From Ixodes scapularis (Eukaryota > Arthropoda > Arachnida > Ixodida > Ixodidae): a DNA stretch of 64,000 nucleotides. A model generated the notes under the pieces. The model was given only the letters and a program-made list of their open reading frames with translations. It made no database searches and was not told the origin of the DNA. Positions 44,435 through 56,245 of this stretch are shown piece after piece. The stretch spans positions 84,292,243 to 84,356,242 of the forward strand of contig NW_024609835.1 in the NCBI RefSeq assembly GCF_016920785.2. The letters are read 5' to 3'. The first letter of the stretch is position 1. Each line of letters begins with the position of its first letter. The translations under genes and the position numbers were made by a program.

Positions 44435-44441
44435 TTTTTTT
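44435..44441 (+). terminator. Pol III terminator T7
   Basis: Seven Ts begin six bases after the tRNA end, the normal place for RNA polymerase III termination. Confidence 0.75.
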
Positions 44442-44515
44442 CTTTTTATGTGAGCACGGACTCCGGCTGGACGAACGGACAGACGGACGGAAAAGGCTAG
44501 ACCCTAAGGAGCTTC

Positions 44516-44924
44516 GCCCCTAAAAAAGGTATATTCTTACACGCCTTGTCCCATATACGACACGCCAATACTTCAGTTCGTCGTACAGTGCGCTGACGTG
44601 CAACCGACGGTACAAACTTTTACGAACGGCTGGATAGCCGAGTGGTACAACTTATTTAAATAGCCAATGTACGTGTTACTGAATACAAAAAAAAATCAAT
44701 CGGGGTTTCCATGGCCCTACGGCAAAACCTCAGTGTTTTTTTTTTTTTTTTGTAGTCATTGATAGGTACTTTAGCTGTTTAATAATGTATATATCACCGT
44801 TCTAAAGCCCTTCGTAAAAGTTGGGGCAGTCTGTTTAACGTGAGTGCACTTTACATTGAACTGAAGTTTTGAGGTGTCGTATATGGAAGAAGGGGTGTAA
44901 GAATATACCCTTTTTTTCTGAGGG
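44516..44924 (-). mobile_element. MITE, copy 2 (inverted relative to copy 1)
   Basis: Ends CCCCTAAAAAAGGTATATTC and its inverse, with about 60 bp of inverted similarity at each side (TTACAC, CCATATACGACAC, ACTTCAGTT). The interior shares GGCT-GATAGCCG-GTGGTACAACTTA and GTTACTGAATACAAAA with the reverse of 29317-29718. An exact A-box word (TAGCCGAGTGG) occurs inside, without a B-box. Confidence 0.78.
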
Positions 44925-45769
44925 TCATCGCAGGAGATAACACCGCAAATAAATAATAAAATACTAAGATATGAAAATAAACCGTTTAAAGCGAGTTCAC
45001 TGGGACGAACTAAGGTCGCGTGATCGACCGGTTAACCGTATTCGCTCACATTAACACCGTCATTCGGTGAAACATTGTCGACAAGGTTTAGCTCGCTAAA
45101 GCGTCCTTCATTCAAGTGAGTGGCAAAAAAAAAAAAAAAAAAACATTTTCACGTGATCGTGCAATTTGCCTCAATAAAATATTTCTGGATTAGAAAGCGC
45201 CCATACTATCGAGGAGTTGAACAACCGAGAACCACTAAGGTTTTAGTCGCCAGTTGCATACACGACAAGGAGGAACCCTGGCGCTCACGTCGTCCCTATA
45301 GTCGTTATGATAGCCTTCCGTTGTTGATGTCAGAACGGCGTAAACGGCATCTATTGGCTCGGAAACTTCACGTGAGTGGAGCAGTTTCTCTTGTTCTGTT
45401 GAAATCGCCGCGGTCACAGAGACCTCTGGCCACCGCAGAGCTGTCACCGTGAGCCTTAGCTCGGCAAACGTCTACATCTATGGTTTTCGGTAACGGATAA
45501 GACCATGAGAGCGAAATAGGTGACGGCGCTCCACGTGACTTTGATTCCGTGGTGCATTGTCGCGTGTCATGCTCCTGCTTTCTTATGGGCGCGCCGGTCG
45601 TGTAGGATTCATCGTTTGCCAGGCTCAGGTAAAATGAAGCGTAGCGAAAGAAGCATGCCGCCGGTGCCTCCGTCCACAGCGGCGGCGCGCCAGCCATCCC
45701 GTCGTTTGGAACGCGGTCCCACCGCCAGCTCTGCGCGCCGACGCTTTTGTTTTCGCTCCCCCGCTCCTT
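44925..45769. other. No recognised gene; A19 tract at 45125-45143
   Basis: Both strands have open frames around 45235-45850 without recognisable motifs. Confidence 0.4.
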
Positions 45770-45787
45770 TTAATGCGAGAGCATTAA
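45770..45787. repeat. Perfect hairpin TTAATGC-GAGA-GCATTAA
   Basis: Same 7-bp stem and GAGA loop as 38052-38069 with one C:G pair changed to T:A. Its surroundings differ from the first copy. Confidence 0.7.
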
Positions 45788-47340
45788 CTGTCTCATGGAG
45801 CGAACCGACGTCATTAGCTTTGAAACCACGCCAAACGTTGGCCAAACGGCACCTAAAATCCCCTTTCCCAGTGGACCGAAATGAAGCCGATTTCTGATGG
45901 ATTACGCTCCCATTGGCTGGAGCGCGTCATCAAGAAAAGAGACTCCCATTGAACCTCGTGCGGCGTAGTTAACAAAAAAAAAAAAAAAAAAAAAACATTC
46001 CGAGCAGTCTTTTCCATGGAGGCGCAGCGCACGCAGCTGCGCGGCCGCCGGTAAGAGGAGGGATCGGTGGCGGCAAGGCCAGGTAGAACCCGCCCGGGCA
46101 GACTCCAGAGAGGTCGCACGGATGAGCTCAGTGCGGAGCGGCCACTTCACGATAGCGCGCGCTTGGCCGTCCGCCGGAGAAACGTGGCCGTTCATGCCAG
46201 ACGACTAAGGCAGCGGAAGAACTACATTCATACTTTCGAGTTCACAACTCATAAGAAGTACTTAGGTGTCCTCGGACTTGTTTTCTGGCTGCTTTCGCGA
46301 AGAAAGTAAGAAAAGGGAAGACGGTGTGCTGTTTGCCAATGCCGATGACATTTCATGATGATTCGTAATGTTCCGATGTATTTTTGTTGAAAAAGAAAAT
46401 GTTGAACCAATGTACCAAGCTTGCAGAGCATGTCGGTCAGCACCGTGCTTACGTCGGCCGGTAGGGGGAACTAGATGGCGCAGCCTGGCCGCCATTGGTC
46501 AGGGTTCGCCGTCAACTTCCCGGTACTGACAGACATTCTGTGCTAGCCGGGTAATATATCGGTTACCGATTAAGACATTACGGTTAAGGTTACGGTAAAC
46601 ATAAAGTGAAATATCGGTTTCGTTCCGGCTACGCTTACCGAAAGGTTTCGATCGTAAACTTTTTTTGGTTTAGGTTAAGGTTACGGTTCCATCTCCTGGT
46701 TCTGTTTAGCGCGTTTATATTAGAGCGTTCTGGATCAAGAAAGAAAAAAAGGTATAATGGTATAACAAAGCCGTTATGATGGCCATCTTTCTGGCATATT
46801 TCGTGGAATAAAAAGTTTCATCAAAATATCAGATGGATGTGCGTCATATGATACCCAGGTAATTACAGTCCTGGGGAACATTAAGATATTTTGTCAAGAA
46901 AAGCGGAAAGTTATAATTTTAGGAATGGGGCCCATATTATTTATTTAAAAAAAAAATTCAGAGCCGTGAAATGAACGCTATACACGTCCAAAACATTAAT
47001 TACTGTTATTTATATCCTGTGGCTGTCATCTGAAATATTTCTTGTGAACATTGCAGTGTTTGTTGTTGTCCAGCTGAAATTTTAATTCTTGTGCATGTGC
47101 CGAGGCTTTGATGCCCAAGAAAGTTGAGAATTATTTGTGATTTGAAATAATTTGACATTAGGCAAACAGGAGCAACCAATACATGGTTCAACATTATTCA
47201 TCAAGTTGACGAGAGCCAGTAAAAAAAGGAAAAAAAAAAGAGCGGTATATCGACTGCTTTGAAAGCCAGCAAAAAAAAAAAAAAGTGCAGAAAAAAAAAT
47301 CTAAACCAAAGCCGAGTTCTTCTGACAGAAGAAAGAAAAG
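45788..47340. other. No gene seen; A22 tract at 45974-45995
   Basis: GC-rich to about 46250, then AT-rich. CGGTTACCG and TTAAGGTTACGG words at 46557-46695 form a diverged inverted arrangement similar to 37340-37445. No coding region supported. Confidence 0.4.
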
Positions 47341-47353
47341 GGGGGGGGGGGGG
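47341..47353 (+). repeat. Poly(G) tract, 13 bases
   Basis: G13 following an A/G-rich stretch (47220-47340). Confidence 0.9.
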
Positions 47354-50260
47354 ATGACTCTCAAAATGCATTGGTCTCACAACACCCAGATGATGGATGA
47401 AAGGCAGGAAAAATGTAGCCGTGGAGAAACACGTTCCAGAAGCTAATCTCGAGTGCGTAAAAAAGGAATTATTGCTTTCCCGTGTCTACACGACTTTCTC
47501 CGTGGTGTTCGCCGCTTGCAAATTTGTCACTGTCGAGACGTCGTAATCCTGACAAAACGTGTACGAGGATCCCTTCTTGATTTTTGCCCACAACTTCTTC
47601 AATAGCTGATGTTGTTGCTTTTAAAGTTTAACCCTGTTAAAAAACGTATATAATTATGAGCAGCTTTTTTAAGGCTCAGTTTTCTTTTATTTTGATTTTT
47701 TTTATTTAGCAACGCCATGTATTAACGAAAAATAGTTGGACAGGTTTTACCCCAACACAAGTGAATTAGGGATATGCATTTAATTGGTAAGTATTTACAA
47801 ATACGAAGTGTTCTGTCTCTTCATTTGGAAGACGACACACGGTAGACCTTCACAGGTGCCTTTAAGTTTCACTGGATCTCTGTTTCTCAATACTTATATA
47901 GTCACAAATTTCTTTACATATGGTTAGTGTGTGGACATGCGCGCTTGTACCGTACGTTTAGGAATTGCGCCCCTAAACTTTAAAAGAATGGAAGGTGACT
48001 TGCAGGCGCTCCAGCGAACTGGTTTTGGATCTTTCTGATACCCGCTCACGCCTCCCGTGTTCCCACCGCAACTTCAAGCCCCTTCATGCTTCAAAAGTAG
48101 CGCAAGGCGCGTCGATGCAGGAGGGACCTGCAACGTGCAGCCCTTGGAAAGGTCATGGCGGCACAGCGCAGCACTGAGCTAGATTTAAAATGCCATGTTC
48201 TTTCCCGAAGTGGCGCGCGGCACGTGTCTCCAGCATTTCCGCAACAATGAATGGTGCCACTTTTCCCAGGATAAAGGGGCTTTACATCGACCTACCTTAA
48301 GATGTTGCGCAGTTAGATACTATTGCTGTTTTTGAGAAAAAGCTATTGAAGTGGATTTGTAATTGTGAATTACTTTCGAGGGTGTTCTAAAAACACGAAG
48401 TATTTTGTAGTGTAATTTGCATCCGCGTGGTTGTGCTGTTTTGTTGAGTAGTGTAAAATGTATTGGTGTGCAGCTCGTTGAATTCTTTCACTTCTGTAAC
48501 CCCCTTGAATAAGTTGAACAGTTTGAACACACAAATAAAATAAATGAACGCATATGTGCTAGCCATCGTTATAGTTTCACCTCCGTAGCAGCAACAAGTA
48601 ACATTCTATGTTGCCCTTAAGATAAATTACCTGGCAGTCTCACCTTATTATTACATATTGCTTTCACCTCCCTCGAGAAACACAGTGATGCAATAATATG
48701 AGCTCAGTAATAGAGAACAAAATACTTCCCCAATTCGTCGATGTTAATTTTTTTGGGTCAGCTGATACAGGAATATTTTTACTATTTACTAACGAGCTGT
48801 TCAGAATGATAAATATATTTACTTTCGGAACCAATGAGCGTCGCCGCATGCCTGCACCAGTCTCAAACTTATGGCTTTTAGAATCTTGCTTATATTCGTG
48901 TAATTCTAACTTAGTTTGTACAAAGTATGGGTTAGGTAAACCGATGGGAACTTTCGCACCAGTTCGGTTTCTTCTTCCAACTGATTATATACAATGGGAA
49001 ACTGCAGCACATCTATTATTCGAATCGTGACCAGAACAGGCGCGGTTTTAATGCCTGAGTAGAAACAACAACGCACTTTGTGGAGACATTTGTTGGTTGA
49101 GCCATTGCTTTACGAACGAACACCATGCTGCTTTTATTATATACGATATATCCCTTGTCATCTTCTTAAGTCCATTTATATTGACAACTTCGCCAGTCTT
49201 ACTATTTTTTAACGTGAAACGTTCAATGGCTAGGTGTTCAAGACTTTTGTGAAGCCCAGATGAAGGCGTGGCCGCGAGGCTCGACGCTGATTGGTTGACG
49301 GGTGGGAGAGGAGGAGTGAGTTGCTCAACGCTGATTGGTTAACGGGGAGGTTCAAGGGACCAAAGGGTTGGGCGAGGAGGAGCTCGACCACCTGTGCGCA
49401 CTTAGGCAGGAGAGCTCGCGAGTGTGGAATGCTCCAGTAGATCGCCGGGTTTATCAGCCAGATTAGTGGTAGTATCGCTTTATCCCTGGAAAACCATCGA
49501 GTGTCCACATGATACGCGTCTAACCGTGAGATAAAGAGCGTCGTAAAGGAAGGCGTATAATGTTTCACGTATGCAACACAATTGCCTGATGTTTTGCCAT
49601 AATTTTTTTAAATTTATTTCGTGACTTGTGTGTTTTTTTAAACTATACAGCCGTACTGTTTACGTAAAGTTAAACCATTCAACAAAAAAGGAAAGATGCA
49701 ACACTGCTGGCTTCATAAAATGTAATACCGTACCGCGCATTCGTAAAACGGACGATTAGGCGGTGGAAACTGTTGCTGATATATCATCGAGAAAGCGCAC
49801 GCTTTCAGCTTCAAGATTTGGAAACTGTACAAAATATTGCTAATACATGTAATATTATCGCATTTAAATGTAGATGTCTAGACACAGCTGTAGTGGAAAT
49901 CACGGTGGTAATCTAGATACAAAAAATACGGATACATTGTTAAATATATTAGCATTAATTAACTTTTTTATCATTTCAATGAGAAGCAGAAACTTGACTT
50001 TTTATTCTGTACAAGAACAAAGTAAAATAACAGTATGTTAGCTGCTCAGAGGGAAAAAAAGGAAGGGAGGGGGAAGGGCGATTTTTACAGCGAAGCTGTT
50101 ATGTGCTAAGATTCGGAAAAAAAATGCATCCTCCGAAGTTAACAAAAAAACAAAACTGAAAACATTCCGTTAAAACGCGTTCCTTGGTTCCGATTGGTCG
50201 TGACTAATATAAATTTAAAAAAAAGGGGGCGACCCGCGTGAGTCAGCCTTCCTTGGAAAT
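47354..50260. other. No gene seen over 2.9 kb
   Basis: A 110-codon plus frame at 48698-49030 and a 112-codon minus frame at 49230-49568 carry no known motif. At 49275-49350 a block containing ACGCTGATTGGTT is directly duplicated. Confidence 0.45.
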
Positions 50261-50833
50261 AATAGACCAGTGTCTGCTCTGTTCCATGGGCGCCGCCATG
50301 TTCGTTTAATGCTGATGTCATGACACAGAAGGGGGGCTGCGTTTTTTGAAAGGCTCAGGTTCTTTTAGAAACCTTTGCCCATATCGTATATTTTGTTTCA
50401 GCCTAGGTCCGAGCGCGGCCGATATTATGAGCCGAAGGGCCAATCAAACAACGAAAAAGGCACAACGTCATGGTGTGCTCTCTGCAGTTGATAGGAATAG
50501 CCGGTATTCGCCGTCCCTCTGTGCGTGCTCCTCTGCCGGCTAGTCCTATCAAGCGCAGAGAAAACGCCATGACGTTGCGCTTTTTGCGCTGTTTGATTGG
50601 CCCTCCGGCTCATAACATCGTCCGCGCTCGGACATAAGGTGAAACGAAGTATAGTGCAAGAACGTAAGAAATGCACAGTCACGAAGCTCCAAGAACCGCT
50701 CCGACGCCAAGAGTGTTGTAAAAAGCAAAAAATATTGTTTTATGCGCAGCCCCCCTCTTTACAAGAGCCTGTGTTTGAGATTATTTTTTCCCTTTTTATC
50801 GCTGGGAGCTAGGATATCGGACACTGGTCTATA
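50261..50833. repeat. Fold-back element, family copy 1
   Basis: Outer ends AATAGACCAGTGTC and GACACTGGTCTATA are inverted. Inner arms of about 90 bp start with TCCGAGCGCGG (50408) and end with CCGCGCTCGGA (50622-50632), sharing GGGCCAATCAAACA and ACGTCATGG. Noncoding. Inner arms resemble those at 57556-57740 and 63686-63911. Confidence 0.8.
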
Positions 50834-51130
50834 GATAGTGAGGTCCTGATTCCTGTCTATTATTTACGGTCACCGACTTATCTCAGCTAAGAGTGCGCTC
50901 TGATAAGGCTGAGGGCAGAACGCGCCCATTTAATCTTCTCTTCTTTCGCTTTCGAAATGCTGATAAAGGTAATTGGGCTCTTTATCAGCATCGCTGATAA
51001 AGTGCACAAGTCGCTTTAAACCGCCATTGGTAAACCAGTGGCGGTTTACCATAGTGACCATAAAGCAATGCTCACTTCAGTCACTACGAATTAAATAAAA
51101 ATAATTAGACAACGAAGGCGTGTACTTGGC

Positions 51131-52405
51131 TTCATTCATTCATTCATTTCATTCATTTGCTTTATTTTCAGTGCTACACAAACAGCTATACGCCTTCTTA
51201 GTGGTGCACTACGTCTAAATAAAAAGAATTCGCATCTCAAGAACAAATATTGATATGTCAAAACGAAAGGAAGACATCGACGCACTTTCTAAATGTTCGT
51301 TCGCATCCAAGAATATCAATACCAAGTTCATCTAAGTTGGATTCGAATTTGTTAAAAAACAGTTGCAGTCGGGTATTAGGGTCAGCGTCGTGCAAAATGG
51401 AAGGATGGAACAATGAGCGTATGCAAATAGACCGTTGAGGAACGCACAAATATACACTGTTCAGTAACTTTGTGCAGTCAACAACACCATTAACAACTTT
51501 ATGGAAGAACATGAAATCACGCGTCATACGCCTATTACACAAGGAGCGTACGCCAACTTGTTTACATATTCTCTCATAGTCAAAATACTTTGGACTGCAA
51601 CTAACGATCATAAAAGACACGTATACAATTTCTTTGCACTCGCTCAATACTAGATGAGTTAGATTCTCCAGTGCTGTTCCATACAACTGAAGGAGACTCG
51701 AGGCGGCTTAGCAGAAGAGAGCAAAATAACATTAAAAAACACTGTGGATTTCTAAAATTTCTCGATATACGCGCTATAATACCAAAAATATTTAGAGACG
51801 AGTTTACAATATTCATAACCTGGTGATTAAACGAAATTTCACTGTCTAAATATACACCCAAATTCATAATCAGAGACACGGCTCATAACAGTTGCGTCTA
51901 AAGCATAGCAAGATTGCAAAACGTCACGTTTCTTGCTGAGAGAAATAACTTTTGTTTTCGATTCGTTTCATACAAAGCCATTGGTCAAGCACCATAAAGA
52001 AATAGAGCATACGTCACGTTGAAGCAAAACACAGTCCTTCACAGTATTTGTCCGTCGAAACAATTTTATGTCGTCGGTGAATAACAAAATTTTTGAGTAT
52101 TTCACACAAGAAGTGAGGTCATTTACGAAAATTAAAAAGAGACGAGGCCCAAGAATGCTTCCCTGTGGGACGCCCGACGTAGCCAAGAAAGGATTCGATA
52201 AGGAACTGGACACACGTACCAAGTTCTCACGTTTAGACAATTGTAACTCTTAAAAAGCTTGCAATACTTGGGGCGTAAACCATACATATCTAACTTGGCC
52301 AATAAATGACGGTGGTCGTCTTAGTCAAATTCTTTGGTCATGTCAAAGTAGACCACATCATTGCAGTCATATGTAAATCGTATAGATGTCGTGAAGTTGT
52401 CTTAA
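51131..52405 (-). mobile_element. 5'-truncated CR1/L2-like LINE
   Basis: On the minus strand an RT fragment is followed by the C-terminal domain and a 3' tail of TGAA/GAAT units (51131-51158). Tails of TGAA type are characteristic of the L2/CR1 group. The 5' end is lost near 52405. Confidence 0.75.
51258..52400 (-). pseudogene. LINE ORF2 fragment: RT palm to C-terminus
   Basis: Motifs in order are DVVYFDMTKEFD, SGVPQGSILGPRLFLIFVND, and FTDDIKLF in place of the YADD box. Then come LGVYLDSEISFNHQV, IIARISRNFRNP and the C-terminal RDFMFFHKVVNGVVDC with VPQRS. It lies in three frames with stops. The tyrosine of YADD is a phenylalanine and the Ala a Thr. The endonuclease domain is missing because of the 5' truncation. 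Confidence 0.8.
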
Positions 52406-52568
52406 AGGTAAAAGCTTCGCTGGCCATCTATCTTCACGTGAACTGGATGGGCTCTACCATTTGCTTTTCTACAGGGTGAAAGAGTAGAGAGAAGTAATTT
52501 ATATGCAAGAGAGGTAAAAAAGGTAAGAAAAAAAACGTATATGGTGAACAGAACGTAAGGGCGTAAGT

Positions 52569-52985
52569 ATGGCGCCTGGAACGCGTCTCCGACTGGTGTG
52601 TTTACCGCGGCCAAAAAAGTGGTGCCTCGATTTCCGCCTGATGACGTCATAAAAGTGTCTTGCTGTCTCCGGTCGCGACCCTGGCGGCGTCCCAACAGCT
52701 GTGGTGTATGTGGCAGATGCCTGTTCTGCTGCAGGTCGCTTTCCACTGTGACAGTTCACGGAAGCCGGAGCAGCCGGAGTTGGGATGCCTAAAGGGACTC
52801 CGTGACGACAGCGACACTCGCGTTCGCTCGTGCTTTTCGCCAGCATTTCTACGGCCAACCGCCATGATCGCGACAGGCAACAGCATGAAATTCGCGTCAT
52901 TTGTTGCCACACCGGGACCACTTTTGATGTATGGGCGGGATAGGACGCTAAACACACCAGTCGAAGACGCGATCCAGGCACCATA
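52569..52985. mobile_element. 417-bp inverted-repeat element with 8-bp target duplication
   Basis: The first and last 36 bp are inverted copies with three mismatches (ATGGCGCCTGGAACGCG against ATGGTGCCTGGATCGCG, then GACTGGTGTGTTTA in both). GCGTAAGT stands on both sides (52561-52568 and 52986-52993), a perfect 8-bp target duplication. Open frames inside on both strands have no known domain. The 8-bp duplication suggests a hAT-type mechanism. It sits at the edge of the PLE pseudo-LTR. Confidence 0.85.
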
Positions 52986-53562
52986 GCGTAAGTGAGCTGG
53001 TGTATATGAAACATTTTTGTGAAACCCGAGACTGAGGTATTGGCATACGGCGACAAGGAACAGAAAGAAAACGTCTCAAACACAGCTAAACCTTTATTGA
53101 GGAAAGTACCCTTTATATACGGTTGAAAAAGGGAGAAAGGAAAGCGAACCCTTCATCACATCACCTCTCTCAACAAGGGACACGACACCGGCCCGCTAAC
53201 AATGGGGTCAAACCAACAAAACAACTGAAAGCACCAAAAATGACGCATCAATCAAGGAAAAAAAGCCGGAAAAACAACAAAATCCATTGAACCCTTCACT
53301 GAGGGAGTCAGCTATAAGACTATACAAAGGGGGCAAAAAGGAGGGTAACAAGGACCAAGTAAATGAATAAAAAAACCTTTTAAGTTAAAAGTACCACTAG
53401 AGATTTAGAAACCGCTTCCATTCCGCTTCAACAGACAAAGAGGACTTGTCCACTGCATTCTCATGCTTTTTTATCGCTCTTGACTCTTTCATCAGGCGCC
53501 TGTGGTTGGTTTTTTGTTATGATTTTACTAAAATATTAAGGTGGGCAAGTTGCATGTTCATT

Positions 53563-53646
53563 TTCGAAATAAATAGCGCGAAGGTCAAGTACAAATAGCG
53601 CTTGTACCGTCAGTTTGTACTTGACCTTCGCGCTATTTATTTCGAA
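53563..53646. repeat. Perfect 33-bp inverted repeat, 18-bp spacer
   Basis: Arms 53563-53595 and 53614-53646 are exact reverse complements (starting TTCGAAATAAATAGCGCG). It lies in the 3' noncoding part of the second PLE, just downstream of its coding end. Confidence 0.9.
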
Positions 53647-53741
53647 AGTTACAATTTAGTTGTCCAGTTCCGTAAAGGCACGCAATTTTTACATTTCTGA
53701 GTATGCTTGTATACCTCGGAATGTGGATCCTTGTTTTTGAC

Positions 53742-54612
53742 GGGTGTAGAAAAAAATGTCCCGGGAAAAGATGTCCCCTGAAAAAATGTTCCCGGACAAA
53801 ATGTGCCCGGAAAAAAAATGCTCCAGTTGGGAAGTAGGAAAGAATTACTCCAAAGGATTCTCTATATCTGGGTTTCCCGGATCCTCATGGCCTTCGGGCG
53901 GTCCGGTGATATGTCCTTGGGAAAAAAGGCATCCTTGACAAGTAGGAAAAAACGGCCCAACAAATGAGGAAATAGAAGGTTCCCTGAGGCACACACCGCG
54001 ACACTGTTAGCGCGAACACGACATCGGGGCATTTTCACATTTTGCTTAGAAAAAAGTAATATTTGGAACAAAATTTTACCATCTGCATTATATCCCCAAA
54101 TGAACACTTTCAGTACCCATGATAACTTTGATGACAACGTTTCGTTTCTATGAGAAAAACCGAACTGAAAACTAGCGATCGCTTGTTTGTGCTAACAGTG
54201 TCGCGTGTTTTACCTATTTGGAATTGGTACACAAGTACCTCTCAGATTCCCCCAAACACAATAATTTGGTTTTGGCTAGAAGTGCTGTAAATATTTATTT
54301 AACAATGAAAAAAAGTAACTTATTTTTGGCAAACAGAATAATTTGTTTCAGAAAATACCCCACAATAAATTACTTCGGTTGCTTTGTGTGACTTCCAGTC
54401 TCCCTTTCTACCTCTAGTTGGGTCAGGTCATTCGTGATCGGATAATGACCGGACCGCCTGAAGGCCATGACAATCGGGGAAAACCCAGGGATAGATAATC
54501 CTTTGGGAACATTTTTTCCTAGTTTCCGCCTGAGGCCTTTTTTTCCGGGGACATATTTTCAGGGGACTTTTTGGCGGGGACATTTTTCCCGGGGACATTT
54601 TTTCCGGAACCC
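53742..54612. mobile_element. Mutator-like non-autonomous element
   Basis: 871 bp with terminal inverted repeats of about 180 bp that begin GGGT and contain several AAAATGTCCC(C) units in each arm. GTTTTTGAC (53733-53741) and GTTTTTGGC (54613-54621) form a 9-bp target duplication with one mismatch. Long inverted ends plus 9-bp duplication are the Mutator-like signature. No transposase is encoded. It interrupts the PLE endonuclease gene. Confidence 0.8.
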
Positions 54613-55068
54613 GTTTTTGGCACGTCGTTTATGTTCGCCTAGTCTATCATTAAGACAACGCTCCGTTTGACCAATATAGCAGAAACCACAATCAAAGGGA
54701 TCTTGTAGGCTATGCCTGAAAGACATGTAAACCAACTTTTTCTTGTGTTTTTCTAAGCAACCTTTCTGGGCGGAAGTGAAAGCAGTCGACCGTTTTAAAC
54801 TACTATCTGTGCTAAACGCCATGCGTAAACCAAACGTATCAGCGATTGATTTCAGGTTGTGTGAAATCTTATGGAAGAACGGTATGACTGCAAACTTTTT
54901 GTGCTTGGCCATTTTCCCTTTTTTTGCCTTCGCAACAATATACGAAAGCCACTTAGAAAGCAAATGCCATAGCCGGGTGCATAGCAAATCTTTGCAACAT
55001 ACCACAATTTGTTTGCTTGTTTTTGAGGAACATAAAGTAATCAAGTAACTGAAAAAGTAATTAATCAC
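54613..55068 (-). pseudogene. PLE GIY-YIG endonuclease, interrupted
   Basis: Minus-strand frame with FAVIPFFHKISHNLKSIAD and the nuclease motif CGFCYIGQTERCLNDR followed by LGEHKRRAKNG. It is cut right after that by the Mutator-like insertion. The continuation HTQKCKNCVP, a Cys pair normally following the nuclease core, is encoded near 53690-53660. The open frame runs a little into the insertion. Confidence 0.82.
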
Positions 55069-55219
55069 TACATTTTGAAGTTGGGTATGTTTACAAGGTA
55101 TTCTGATACTTTTACAGTGAGGCAGTTAAACTTTACCTTAATCGCGGTTTTAAAAGACAATTGCATATAATATATGACCGGGGGCATACATTACATCTAA
55201 GAGCGCAATATAATCGTGC

Positions 55220-55292
55220 CTACTATGGAGAATTGCACTACCATCTAAACATCGGAATGATGTTTAGATGGTGGTGCAATCCTCCATAGTAG
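55220..55292. repeat. 73-nt hairpin with 34-bp stem
   Basis: Arms 55220-55253 and 55259-55292 pair with three mismatches around a 5-nt loop. A diverged third half-copy follows at about 55328-55362. The size is like a small-RNA precursor, but it may be a short fold-back repeat. Confidence 0.75.
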
Positions 55293-56245
55293 ACATCTTT
55301 CTAAACATGAGTAAGGATCACAAAGTGCAATTCTCCATAATAGAAATATATGTAAACATGCGTTAGGAACACAAAGCACTTAAAGCCTTTACAGTTTTTT
55401 TTGTTGTTCGTCTGCACGTGAATTGACGGGCGCTCAGATATTCGGCACGTTCTCGCGTTCACGCTAAATGTTTAGAACAGCGTATAACAGTGCAATTGCG
55501 CTAGCACAGACACAACTGCTCCGCGCCTATTCGTCCGAATCGGTCTAAAAAATATAAAGTCAGAAAAAAACAAAATTACGAAATGCTCGAATTCCCAATG
55601 CATAGTATGACGCGCCGCCGAGCTCGGCACGGCGGCTTCAATCTTTTCGTCGTGTGAACTCCATTCTCGCTTATTCATTTATTTATAGCGCCTATTTCTC
55701 GCGCTCGTACCCGGAAATGTTTATATGGTCGGACGAAATGCGCAGCTTTGTACGGAGGCCCGGTCCGACAGGAGAGAGCAGTTTGCATTCAGGGCAGTCA
55801 ATGTCCTCGCCGTCCTCCCGACCGTTCGGAGGCCCCGCACGTACTCTATCGACGCCCGACCGGGGCGGCAGCGGAGGCGGGCTGCCGCTGCACGGGACGA
55901 TTTGAGCAAGGAGAAGAAAAAACAAAAAGTGAAAGCGTTGGCACGCCGCGCTGCTGTCTGCGCGGGAAGAGTGGAATGACGTTGGGCGGGAAAGAAGAAG
56001 AGGTCGATTTTTACTCAAGAGTGACGAGGGTAACAGGTTCCATCTCGAATGTCGGGGCGATTCGCCACTTCTGCTTGTAACGGTGTCTGGATACGCGCGG
56101 TTTGCTCGTTTCTATATGTTTCTTCTCCGGTTGTATAAAGGAAGTGACACTGGTTGGCATAACCGAGCCATCGTTTTTTTTCTTTTTTAGAGCACAGCTT
56201 TTAGCGCCTGTTTGCGCATATAACTGCGTCCACATAACCGCGCGC
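55293..56245. other. No assigned gene; CpG-rich patch at 55720-55900
   Basis: Several frames on both strands stay open through the GC-rich patch, which is expected from base composition. No motif was recognised. It might be a CpG-rich promoter. Confidence 0.4.

Larger units (their letters stand above)
52986..55068 (-). mobile_element. Second Penelope-like element, 5'-truncated and invaded
   Basis: 52986-53200 carries the same pseudo-LTR blocks as 10993 (GTGAGCTGGTG, AAACCCGAGACTGAGG, AACGTCTCAAACACAGCTAA). The GIY-YIG coding part lies at 54613-55068 and resumes after a Mutator-like insertion at about 53640-53732. No RT part remains upstream. Confidence 0.7.

Noticed and set aside
46655..46695. 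Telomere-like TTAGGTTAAGG words
   Set aside because: Only one or two degenerate units, far from a true TTAGG array.
52625..52650. CTGATGA word as a hammerhead ribozyme core near the PLE end
   Set aside because: The matching GAAA and cleavage-site elements with flanking stems are not present.
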